DNA of 8,431 nt, taken from an uncultured Emergencia sp. GTDB taxonomy: Bacteria; Bacillota; Clostridia; Peptostreptococcales; Anaerovoracaceae. Where the stretch lies: the NCBI GenBank assembly GCA_902476665.1, contig CABSEO010000063.1, positions 1 to 8,431 of the forward strand, in the 5' to 3' direction. Under the pieces are notes generated by a model. That model ran no database searches and was not told the origin of the DNA. It worked only from the letters and a program-made list of their open reading frames with translations. Shown piece after piece: positions 1 through 6,666 of the stretch (position 1 is the first letter of the stretch; each line of letters starts with the position of its first letter). Both the position numbers and the translations under genes were made by a program.

Positions 1-1009
1 TTCCCAGTTTTTTAATATTGACGAAGCAGTAGAAGGCTCCTTTTGGACAGATGCAGCTGAGACCGTCAATCTGGTTGATAGACTGGTATACCAGCTTTCT
101 TCTGCGATCGAACTGCACTCGCATCTCCTCGATGCATTCCTGGGGGCCCTTCAGTGCAGCTTCTGCAGCGTATTGGGATACAGATGTGGCGCAGGTGACA
201 GTGTATTGGAGTACTCTGATCATGGCACTGATAAATTCAGGGTTTTTGGATGCAGCAAAACCGATTCGCCAGCCGGTCATGGCATAGGCTTTAGACACAC
301 CGTTGATGATAATAGTTCTTTCACTCATTTCAGGAAGCGAAGCGATGCTTGTATGGATACTGTTATCATATAACAGTTTTTCATAAATTTCATCAGAAAG
401 CACTATCAGGTTGTTGTCTTTTGCAATTTTTGCAATTTTTTCCAGACTTTCGCGGCTGAGAACGGAGCCGGTAGGGTTATTGGGGGAATTGACGATGATC
501 ATCTTTGTTTTCGGAGTAACAAGATTTTCAATATCCTGTATCTGCACGTTAAAATCATTTTCTTCCAGAAGCGGATAGGAAACAGTCTTTGCACCAGCCA
601 GATCGGCGCAATAAAAATAATGAAGCCATGAAGGATTTGGGACCAGAACTTCATCACCTGGATCCAGCAGGGCTGTCATGGCAATAGACACTGCTTGATT
701 AGCACCAACTGTAACAATGATATCCTCCATTTTCATGTCGAGACCATTGTCTCTGTTGAACTTCTCTGCTGCTGCTTGTCGAAGTCCTTCAGTACCATAG
801 TTGGAGGTGTAATAAGTATAACCGTCATCCAGAGCTTTCTTAGCGGCATCTCTGATAAACTCAGGTGTGTCGAAATTCGGCCGGCCAATTCCAAGATTGA
901 TGATTTCTTTTCCTTCCTTTTCTAGTCTGCCGGCAGCTTCAAATACCTTTCTAATGCCGGAGAATGGGATTGTATCCATTTTCATGCTCTGTTTCATTTT
1001 ATTTGTCAT
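1..1009 (-). CDS. Class I/II aminotransferase (aspartate aminotransferase-like), C-terminus cut by window edge
   Basis: This is a cytoplasmic PLP-dependent fold-type I aminotransferase that moves an amino group between an amino acid and a 2-oxo acid. It reads 336 codons without a stop before the left edge; family members are usually about 390-400 residues, so the C-terminal substrate-carboxylate Arg region is missing. Visible family marks are INLGIGRPNFDTPEF near residues 36-50, NNPTG at 177-181 (N178 contacts the cofactor), SDEIY with D206 (pyridine nitrogen) and Y209, and SKAYAMTGWRIG with the Schiff-base lysine K240 and phosphate-binding R248. The ATG at 1009 is chosen because AAGGAGG lies 6 bases upstream; later in-frame Mets (residues 5, 9, 11) have no such site. 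It is divergent from the sigma-54 activator and has its own sigma-54 promoter, which suggests catabolic induction. Specificity (aspartate, aromatic, other) cannot be decided. Confidence 0.95.
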   Translation of the reverse strand, partial: MTNKMKQSMKMDTIPFSGIRKVFEAAGRLEKEGKEIINLGIGRPNFDTPEFIRDAAKKALDDGYTYYTSNYGTEGLRQAAAEKFNRDNGLDMKMEDIIVTVGANQAVSIAMTALLDPGDEVLVPNPSWLHYFYCADLAGAKTVSYPLLEENDFNVQIQDIENLVTPKTKMIIVNSPNNPTGSVLSRESLEKIAKIAKDNNLIVLSDEIYEKLLYDNSIHTSIASLPEMSERTIIINGVSKAYAMTGWRIGFAASKNPEFISAMIRVLQYTVTCATSVSQYAAEAALKGPQECIEEMRVQFDRRRKLVYQSINQIDGLSCICPKGAFYCFVNIKKLG

Positions 1010-1051
1010 AGTAATCCTCCTTAAATCAATAATTGTTTTGCCACAAAGTAA

Positions 1052-1068
1052 AGCAAGTATTGTGCCAA
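1052..1068 (-). promoter_or_regulatory. Sigma-54 (-24/-12) promoter for the divergent aminotransferase
   Basis: Read on the minus strand the site is TTGGCACAATACTTGCT, matching the sigma-54 consensus TGGCAC-N5-TTGCW with GG and GC exactly 10 bases apart. Transcription would start near 1041, leaving a short leader that contains AAGGAGG (1022-1016) before the ATG at 1009. Sigma-54 promoters need an AAA+ activator, and one is encoded immediately on the other side of this gap. Regulation by that activator is inferred. Confidence 0.85.
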
Positions 1069-1073
1069 CAAAA

Positions 1074-1102
1074 TTGACAAGGAAAAGGACCGATGGTATG
1101 AT
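1074..1102 (+). promoter_or_regulatory. Sigma-70-type promoter of the sigma-54 activator gene
   Basis: TTGACA (1074-1079), a 17-base spacer and TATGAT (1097-1102) form a near-consensus housekeeping promoter. The start would be near 1109, giving a leader of about 25 bases with AAGGTGA (1123-1129) four bases before the ATG at 1134. The -35 box lies only 5 bases from the -24 element of the opposite-strand sigma-54 promoter. Activator binding for the aminotransferase would therefore probably overlap this promoter or the start of the activator gene, which could allow autoregulation. Confidence 0.85.
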
Positions 1103-1133
1103 AGCGGTAATCTTGAAAAGGTAAGGTGACGAG

Positions 1134-2957
1134 ATGTTGTACGAAAATGAAGACTTTCTCCAGGAGACTTGTGAGATTATTTCAGAGCTGTTCAACGTGG
1201 TGATTACTATCATTGATACAGAGTTTCTAAGGATATCAGGAACTGGGGAGTACTATACTGAAGTCGGAAAAAAAGTAGTAAATCCTAACGTGTTTAAATC
1301 GGTTATTGAAAAGAATGAAACAGTGATTATCCGAAATCCGGGAGAAGATCCGGCCTGCGCAGTCTGTGAGCATCGCCAGTACTGCAGAGAAAAGGCGGCA
1401 GTTTATGCACCTCTTCATGTACGGGGAGAAATGTGGGGAGCCATTGGAATTATCGCTTTTACCGATGAACAGAAGAACAACGGTTTTTTTAACAACGAGG
1501 TGTTTGTCCACTTTACGGAAAAGCTTTGTGAACTGATTTCCGGAAAAATTGAAGCCGCTGAATATGCTTCACAATTGAGGGTGAATCTTAATGAAACTCT
1601 GGCGATCCTCAACTCTGTGCATGACGGAGTGATTGCCATAGATAATGCAGGCATTATCTATAAGATAAATCAGTCTGCAGCTAGAAAATTCGGTATGACT
1701 GCCGGACTTCTGGGAAACAGTATAGAGGAGATTCTCCCAGAAGAGGCCATCAGCCGTATTCACAGAGGAGAGGACTATCTTGATTACGAGGTAACCGTCA
1801 GAGGGGCAGAAAAGGAAGAAAACAACGTATTATTGACTACAAAGAAGATTTGGGACAATGGATCTGACTATGGTACGATATTGATTATGAAAAGCATCAC
1901 CGAAGCCGGAAATATCGCATCAAAAATCGTGCATGAATCCGACTGTAAAGTGGATTTCAGCCATATTATCGGAGAATCCAAGAGTATACAGGATGTGATT
2001 TCTTTCTCCTACAAGATTTCTGACAGTGATTCAACGGTACTTATCAGAGGTGAAAGTGGAACGGGAAAGGAATTGTTTGCCAGAGCTATACATAACCAAA
2101 GCGGCAGAAGTGAGGGACCGTTTGTCGCCATCAATTGCGGTGCCATTCCCGAAAGTCTGCTGGAAAGTGAACTGTTTGGCTATGAGGATGGAGCGTTTAC
2201 CGGAGCGAAAAAGGGAGGTAAAATCGGGAAATGCCAGCTTGCCAATGGAGGAACGCTCTTTCTGGATGAGGTGGGAGATATTCCTATTTTTCTGCAGGTT
2301 AAATTTCTTCGCATGCTGCAGGAAAGACAAATAGAGAGGGTAGGAGGCAATAAGCCCATTTCTATTGATATCAGAGTCATCGCTGCTACCAATAGAAATC
2401 TGGAGTCCATGATTGAAAATAATGAATTTCGAAGCGATCTGTATTACAGGCTTAACGTTATTCCTCTGTTTATTCCTCCTCTGAGAGAAAGAAGCGAAGA
2501 CATTTTGATTATTTCAAAGTATTTTATGGAGAAATACTCAAAACTGCTGCGCAAGAATGTCAGAGATATGACACCTCAGGCGGCAAATATTTTAAAGGCC
2601 TATACTTGGCCAGGAAATATCAGAGAACTAGAGAATACGATTGAATGTGCATTGAATGTGGAAAGTCAGGAGATACTGACAAGTTTCAGCATTCCTGAAA
2701 GAGTGAAACTTGGAGCCAGTTCACGAAAGATTGTTGAAGACGGTGTGAATGCTCAGATAGAACTTGAACAGGCTGAAAAAATGCGGGAAGCCGATTCCGT
2801 AAGTCTGAAGGAGCGCAGAAAAAAGGCTGAAATTGATGAGGTTTTGAGAGCTCTGGATAAACACGGATGGGATACAAAAGGGAAAAAAGCGGCCGCGCAG
2901 AGTTTGGGAATCGGAATTGCCACATTATACAGGATATTGAAATCTCATCAACAGTAA
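1134..2957 (+). CDS. Sigma-54-dependent transcriptional activator with cysteine-rich sensor, PAS, AAA+ and Fis-type HTH domains
   Basis: This 607-residue bacterial enhancer-binding protein uses ATP hydrolysis to open sigma-54 promoters. Residues 1-150 form a GAF-like sensor with a Cys cluster, C75-x2-C78-x5-C84. Residues about 151-258 look like a PAS domain (ILNSVHDGVIAIDNAG at 158-173). The AAA+ domain spans about 275-510: Walker A GESGTGKE 306-313, the sigma-54 contact loop GAFTGA 353-358, Walker B LFLDEVGD 375-382, sensor I region IAATN 416-420, and WPGNIREL 492-499. A charged, probably helical linker (540-570) leads to a Fis-type helix-turn-helix at about 572-604. There is no response-regulator receiver domain, so it most likely senses a ligand or redox/metal state directly. 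The start ATG has AAGGTGA just upstream. It sits between two sigma-54 promoters and is the obvious candidate to control both. The ligand is unknown. Confidence 0.95.
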   Translation: MLYENEDFLQETCEIISELFNVVITIIDTEFLRISGTGEYYTEVGKKVVNPNVFKSVIEKNETVIIRNPGEDPACAVCEHRQYCREKAAVYAPLHVRGEMWGAIGIIAFTDEQKNNGFFNNEVFVHFTEKLCELISGKIEAAEYASQLRVNLNETLAILNSVHDGVIAIDNAGIIYKINQSAARKFGMTAGLLGNSIEEILPEEAISRIHRGEDYLDYEVTVRGAEKEENNVLLTTKKIWDNGSDYGTILIMKSITEAGNIASKIVHESDCKVDFSHIIGESKSIQDVISFSYKISDSDSTVLIRGESGTGKELFARAIHNQSGRSEGPFVAINCGAIPESLLESELFGYEDGAFTGAKKGGKIGKCQLANGGTLFLDEVGDIPIFLQVKFLRMLQERQIERVGGNKPISIDIRVIAATNRNLESMIENNEFRSDLYYRLNVIPLFIPPLRERSEDILIISKYFMEKYSKLLRKNVRDMTPQAANILKAYTWPGNIRELENTIECALNVESQEILTSFSIPERVKLGASSRKIVEDGVNAQIELEQAEKMREADSVSLKERRKKAEIDEVLRALDKHGWDTKGKKAAAQSLGIGIATLYRILKSHQQ

Positions 2958-2963
2958 TTTTTG

Positions 2964-3003
2964 TTATCATCTGTGATAATTATTATCGCAGATGATAATT
3001 TTT
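2964..3003 (+). terminator. Strong rho-independent terminator after the activator gene
   Basis: TTATCATCTG (2964-2973) pairs with CAGATGATAA (2989-2998). The stem continues inward through one T-G wobble and GATAA/TTATC to a 3-base loop, about 16 pairs in all, and is followed by TTTTT (2999-3003). It begins 6 bases after the activator stop codon. It should separate activator transcription from the sigma-54 operon downstream. Confidence 0.88.
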
Positions 3004-3064
3004 ATCAATTATGATAATGAAATCAAACAAAATGAGAGAAAGGAGGTCGATGACAATCGATTGC

Positions 3065-3098
3065 CTCACTGCATAAAGAACAGTTCATACATAGTGAG
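3065..3098. promoter_or_regulatory. Nested dyad, candidate enhancer (upstream activator) site
   Basis: CTCACT (3065-3070) and AGTGAG (3093-3098) form a perfect 6-base inverted repeat. Between them, on almost the same centre, lies a second perfect dyad, GAAC-A-GTTC (3078-3086). The centre is about 85 bases upstream of the start predicted from the sigma-54 promoter at 3142, within the usual range for activator enhancers. The symmetry is visible in the sequence; binding by the neighbouring activator is inferred. The rest of the 250-base gap holds the terminator, a possible mini-ORF at 3050-3076, the sigma-54 promoter and TTGTNACA motifs. Confidence 0.4.
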
Positions 3099-3141
3099 AA
3101 TTTGTTACATGCAAGATGAAATTTTGTCACAAGATGTGGAA

Positions 3142-3157
3142 TGGCATACTTTTTGCT
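3142..3157 (+). promoter_or_regulatory. Sigma-54 (-24/-12) promoter of the carrier/guanidino-enzyme operon
   Basis: TGGCATACTTTTTGCT keeps the invariant GG (3143-3144) and GC (3155-3156) with 10 bases between them, and has the favoured T-run before the GC. The start would be near 3168. The leader then carries AAAGGAG (3195-3200), 7 bases before the ATG at 3208. No comparably good sigma-70 promoter was seen in this gap, so the operon is probably dependent on the activator. Confidence 0.85.
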
Positions 3158-3207
3158 GTTTATTGTGACACAAATTTAGCAGAGGCAAAGAAGAAAGGAG
3201 AAATCGA

Positions 3208-4722
3208 ATGGATTATGGAATTTTATCTCTGTTTCCCATCGCGCTGACGATTGTTCTTGCGATGTGGCTTAAAAACATATCGATTGCATTATTGATCGGC
3301 GCTTTTTCCGGGCTCTTGATTATGAGTGGCGGAAATCCTTTTGATGCAATGATGTCCTATGTAATCGATCATCTTGTACCAAATATGACAGATGAATATT
3401 GTGCAGAAGTTTTGGTATTATTGATTTTTATCGGTGGTTTTGTAAAACTGCTGGAGGTTTCAGGAGGAGCCCATGCCTTTGCTTCTTCTGTAACGAAATT
3501 TGTAAACAGCAGAGCTAAAGCACAGATGGCAGGTTGGGTTGCAGGAATCATGGTATTCTTTTCCGATATCGGAAGTCCAATTATTGCAGGTCCAATTGTC
3601 CAGCCGCTGACTGACAAGATGAAAGTCTCCAGAGAAAAGCTAGCCTGGATTCTAGACACAACCGCATCTCCGCTGTCAATTCTGGTTCCTTTCCTGGGCT
3701 GGGGGGCATATATTATGGGGCTAATGGGAACAGAATTCAAAGCAATAGGTTATGATGTTTCTGAATGGGACATGCTTCTGAAAGTGTGGCCGTTTCAGTA
3801 TTATGCACTGCTTTCCCTGCTGATGGTGCCGCTGGTGGCGTTTACTAGAAAAGAATTTGGTCCAATGTATCATGCAGAGATGAGGGCTTTAGGCGGACAA
3901 GTTGCTCCTCCCGATATGAAACTGGACGAGGCGGTATCCATCGATACTGATGCCAAGCTGGAAAACAGTCGTCCAATTGTGATGATTCTGCCGCTTATGG
4001 TGATGATTGGAACATTATGTCTGATGCTCTGCCCACAGGGATTTCCGTTTCAGTCTGTAGATGATGTAGCTCTTAGAGGGGCACTGATTACGGGATTTGT
4101 TTTTGGTGCAATTGTGAATATTGTTTTGGTTGTAATCCTTAAGATTAAGTCATTTAAGAAGATTTGTATGGATTATGTATCGGGCCTTGAAAGCATTGCG
4201 AGCGTATTTATCACTCTGCTTCTGGCATGGGTACTCAGCAGTGTTACAAAGGCAATGGGAGGGCCTGAATTTGTTGTCAATCTGCTTCAGGACAATGTAC
4301 CGCCTTGGGTGCTGCCTGTGATTATCTTTATAGCAAGTGCTGTGATTTCTTTTTCAACTGGCTCATCATGGGGAACCTTTTCCATTATGATGACCATTGC
4401 AGTACCGGCAGCATTTGCCCTTGACGCGCCGATGCATCTTGCTATTGCAGCAGTGCTGTCTGGTGGACTTTTCGGCGATCACTGTTCACCGATTTCCGAT
4501 ACAACGATCCTGTCTGCTAATGGAGCTCGCTGCGATCTTTTGTCCCACGTCAGAACTCAACTGCCGTATGCTTTAATGGTAGGTGGCGTAACCATAGTCA
4601 CTTTTGCGATTGCAGGACTGACGGGAGGAAATGCAGCAGTGATTATTGCAGGCATTGCGTTACTGGTTGTTACTGTGTTGCTGCTTTCAAAATATAAGGG
4701 AAAGACTATTTCAAGACAGTAA
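3208..4722 (+). CDS. NhaC-family Na+/H+ antiporter-like membrane carrier
   Basis: This 504-residue, very hydrophobic inner-membrane protein has roughly 11-12 candidate membrane segments, the usual size and build of the NhaC family. Family marks are FFSDIGSPI (117-125), SREKLAWILDTTASP (141-155), FSTGSSWGT (382-390) and the signature GDHCSPISDTTI (423-434). Hydrophilic loops lie at about 213-255 and 312-322. The start is fixed by AAAGGAG 7 bases upstream. NhaC-family members include Na+/H+ antiporters but also solute exchangers such as the malate/lactate carrier MleN. As first gene of an operon encoding two guanidino-group enzymes, this one may well move an organic substrate or product (a guanidino compound or amino acid) rather than only Na+ and H+; that is inference from context. 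It is expressed from the sigma-54 promoter and followed by a hairpin before the next gene. Confidence 0.9.
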   Translation: MDYGILSLFPIALTIVLAMWLKNISIALLIGAFSGLLIMSGGNPFDAMMSYVIDHLVPNMTDEYCAEVLVLLIFIGGFVKLLEVSGGAHAFASSVTKFVNSRAKAQMAGWVAGIMVFFSDIGSPIIAGPIVQPLTDKMKVSREKLAWILDTTASPLSILVPFLGWGAYIMGLMGTEFKAIGYDVSEWDMLLKVWPFQYYALLSLLMVPLVAFTRKEFGPMYHAEMRALGGQVAPPDMKLDEAVSIDTDAKLENSRPIVMILPLMVMIGTLCLMLCPQGFPFQSVDDVALRGALITGFVFGAIVNIVLVVILKIKSFKKICMDYVSGLESIASVFITLLLAWVLSSVTKAMGGPEFVVNLLQDNVPPWVLPVIIFIASAVISFSTGSSWGTFSIMMTIAVPAAFALDAPMHLAIAAVLSGGLFGDHCSPISDTTILSANGARCDLLSHVRTQLPYALMVGGVTIVTFAIAGLTGGNAAVIIAGIALLVVTVLLLSKYKGKTISRQ

Positions 4723-4735
4723 ATCGGCATTGTGT

Positions 4736-4759
4736 AAAGCCTGTATAATACAGGCTTTT
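4736..4759 (+). terminator. Intercistronic hairpin, possible partial terminator or processing site
   Basis: AAAGCCTGTA (4736-4745) and TACAGGCTTT (4749-4758) form a perfect 10-pair stem with a 3-base loop, followed by only four T residues (4756-4759). It lies between the carrier stop and the first guanidino-enzyme gene. With so short a T-tract it may act as a leaky terminator, or stabilise and separate the carrier message, changing the ratio of carrier to enzymes. No convincing new promoter follows it, so read-through seems needed for the downstream genes. Confidence 0.6.
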
Positions 4760-4789
4760 ACTTTCAGATAGAAAAGAAAGGAGCATATT

Positions 4790-5722
4790 ATGGCTTTTTT
4801 AGAATTGAACAAGGACAAAAACCTGAGACGGGACGAGACACCTTTTGAGCAGCAGCTTAAGACCTATTGGGGAGACTGGGGGATCACCTCTCAGGTGGCG
4901 CCTCTTCAAAGTGTACTTTTAAGAAAGCCCGGAAGGGAAATTGATGATTTTCAATGGGCAGAGGCAAGATTTCGGGAAGGGATCGATCCTGATAGATTCA
5001 GAGAGGCACATCAGCGGCTGGTAGATATATATGAGGCAAACGGCGTGAAGGTTTACTTTCTGGAGGAACAGAGAGAGGATAGACCTAATGCGGTATATTG
5101 CAGGGATTTGATGTTTATGACAGCAGAAGGCGCAATTATTTCGAGACCTGCACTTCCTGTGAGACGGGGAGAGGAAGCTGCAATGGCGAAGACACTTGCA
5201 AAGCTTAATATTCCTATCGTAAAAACGATTACAGGTACGGGAACTTTTGAAGGAGCAGACTGCCTATGGGTTGATAGAAAGACCGCGATTCTTGCGAGAA
5301 GTTCTAGAACTAATCAATCTGGATATCAGCAGGTTGCTTCAGTCCTTAGAGATCAGGGTGTGGAAACGATATTGACTGTACCGATTCCTTATACCAATGC
5401 CCATCTGGATGGCATCATGAATTTCGTTGATGTGGATAAAGCTATTATCAATACAAAACAGGTACCGTATGACGTGGTGGAATATCTGATGAATGCAGGT
5501 TTTCAGATTATTGATGCACCGGATCAGGACGAGGCCAGATTTTCGCTGGGACTGAACATTGTGGCGCTTCGTCCCGGGGTAGTAATACAGGCTCAGGGAA
5601 ATCCGAAGACGAAAGATGCTCTGGAAAAAAGTGGTGTGGAGGTAATTAGCGTGGATTTTGATGAAATTTTAAAGGGCTGGGGATCCGTTCACTGCTGCTC
5701 AGCTACACTGAAGAGAGGATAG
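4790..5722 (+). CDS. Guanidino-group-modifying enzyme, arginine deiminase/DDAH-like (amidinohydrolase-type acidic residue)
   Basis: This 310-residue cytoplasmic protein has the pentein (guanidino-group-modifying) fold. Catalytic landmarks are all present: RD at 105-106, FEGAD with E154 and D157, HLD with H205 and D207, and near the C-terminus GSVHCC with the nucleophile C302, immediately followed by a second Cys (C303). Family enzymes attack the guanidinium carbon through a covalent thiouronium. The Glu at position 154 matches deiminases and dimethylarginine dimethylaminohydrolases (FEGGD), so hydrolysis of a substituted guanidine to a ureido product or to an amine is the first guess. It is shorter than classical arginine deiminases (about 400 residues) and close to DDAH-type proteins. 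The start has AAAGGAG (4777-4783) 6 bases upstream. It is 11 bases from its downstream paralogue and presumably co-transcribed. The exact substrate (arginine, methylarginine, agmatine-like, other) is not resolved. Confidence 0.85.
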   Translation: MAFLELNKDKNLRRDETPFEQQLKTYWGDWGITSQVAPLQSVLLRKPGREIDDFQWAEARFREGIDPDRFREAHQRLVDIYEANGVKVYFLEEQREDRPNAVYCRDLMFMTAEGAIISRPALPVRRGEEAAMAKTLAKLNIPIVKTITGTGTFEGADCLWVDRKTAILARSSRTNQSGYQQVASVLRDQGVETILTVPIPYTNAHLDGIMNFVDVDKAIINTKQVPYDVVEYLMNAGFQIIDAPDQDEARFSLGLNIVALRPGVVIQAQGNPKTKDALEKSGVEVISVDFDEILKGWGSVHCCSATLKRG

Positions 5723-5733
5723 GGAAGAAAGCT

Positions 5734-6663
5734 ATGGTAAAAATGAATAGTTTCTGTCAGGACATGCAGAAGGTATGGGGAGATAACTGGAGTGTAACTT
5801 CAGAAATAGGAAAATTAAGAGCCGTTATGATGCATCGGCCGGGAAAGGAAATCGAAAATATTACCGACCCTTCGAAAATTTATTTTCGCGATTTTATCGA
5901 TGTGGATAAAGCAAGATGGGAGCATGATCAGCTGGCACAGGTTTATCGCGATCATGATGTCGCTGTTCATTATGTGGAAGAAACCGATCCGGGATGTCCC
6001 AATGCTATGTATTGTCATGATTTAATTTTGGGCACTCCGGAAGGAGTGGTGATTACCCGTCCGGGTATAGAAATCAGACACAAGGAAGTGAAATATGCAG
6101 CACAAAAAGCTTCGGAACTGGGAATCCCTATTGTGAGAACTGTTCACGGAAACGGGGTTTTTGACGGAGCCTGTGCGGTATGGGTAGATCGGGAAACAGT
6201 CATTGTAGGAACTGGCTCAAGATGTAATCGGGAAGGACTAAAACAGGTATCGGACACTTTTCGTGATATGGGTGTGAAAAACATTATCACACTGAGTATT
6301 GCCAGAAATCAGAATCATCTTGACGGTTTTCTATCCATTGTTGATACTCATGTGGCGGTGACTTATCCATATATTACACCGGACATTATCTATGAGGAAT
6401 TGGGAAAAAGAGGGTTTGAATTTGTGGAGATTCCTGCTTTTGAAGAAAAAATCAACTTTGCGGCAAATTCTGTGGCTATTGAGCCGGGTAAAATCATCAT
6501 GCCTGCAGGATCGCCCAAAACGGTGGAACTGTTGAATCGAAAAGGAATTGAGGTCATTGAACTGGATCTGAATGAAATAAAGAAGGGTGGAGGCTCAGTT
6601 CACTGTCTTACAGCTTTTCTGAAAAGAGATGATATTCCTGTGTATGAAATTAAGGAAGACTGA
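5734..6663 (+). CDS. Second guanidino-group-modifying enzyme, divergent paralogue with amidinotransferase-like Asp
   Basis: This 309-residue protein is clearly paralogous to the preceding gene along its whole length (WGD near residue 15, RPGKEIEN near 35-42, GSVHC near the end). The nucleophile is C291 in GGGSVHCLT, with H195 and D197 in NHLDG. Two active-site motifs differ from its partner: RD becomes HD (95-96), and FEGAD becomes FDGAC, so the general acid/base position is D144 and the next acidic residue is C147. Arginine:glycine amidinotransferase carries Asp at this point (FDAAD), so this copy may transfer an amidino group rather than hydrolyse, or act on a different guanidine; that is inference. 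It extends about 10 residues beyond its partner at the C-terminus. The start at 5734 follows GGGAAG (5722-5727); Met4 (5743) is an alternative. Three bases separate its stop from the next ATG, suggesting translational coupling. Confidence 0.84.
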   Translation: MVKMNSFCQDMQKVWGDNWSVTSEIGKLRAVMMHRPGKEIENITDPSKIYFRDFIDVDKARWEHDQLAQVYRDHDVAVHYVEETDPGCPNAMYCHDLILGTPEGVVITRPGIEIRHKEVKYAAQKASELGIPIVRTVHGNGVFDGACAVWVDRETVIVGTGSRCNREGLKQVSDTFRDMGVKNIITLSIARNQNHLDGFLSIVDTHVAVTYPYITPDIIYEELGKRGFEFVEIPAFEEKINFAANSVAIEPGKIIMPAGSPKTVELLNRKGIEVIELDLNEIKKGGGSVHCLTAFLKRDDIPVYEIKED

Positions 6664-6666
6664 GTT

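Noticed and set aside
51..1124. Small plus-strand open frames over the left-hand aminotransferase
   Set aside because: The minus strand holds one continuous 336-codon frame with intact PLP-aminotransferase motifs; the plus-strand frames are its shadows.
2031..2330. Open frames on the minus strand and in other plus frames across the activator (and similarly in the carrier and aminotransferase genes)
   Set aside because: They overlap genes with clear family motifs, have no ribosome binding sites and encode no recognisable protein; they are shadows.
3010..3018. TATGATAAT as a -10 box for the mini-ORF
   Set aside because: It follows directly from the repeated GATAAT sequence around the terminator, and no -35 box is found at 17 bases.
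4744..4749. TATAAT that could be a -10 box for the first guanidino-enzyme gene
   Set aside because: It lies in the hairpin between 4736 and 4758, and no -35-like sequence occurs 16-18 bases upstream (4721-4726 reads AAATCG).
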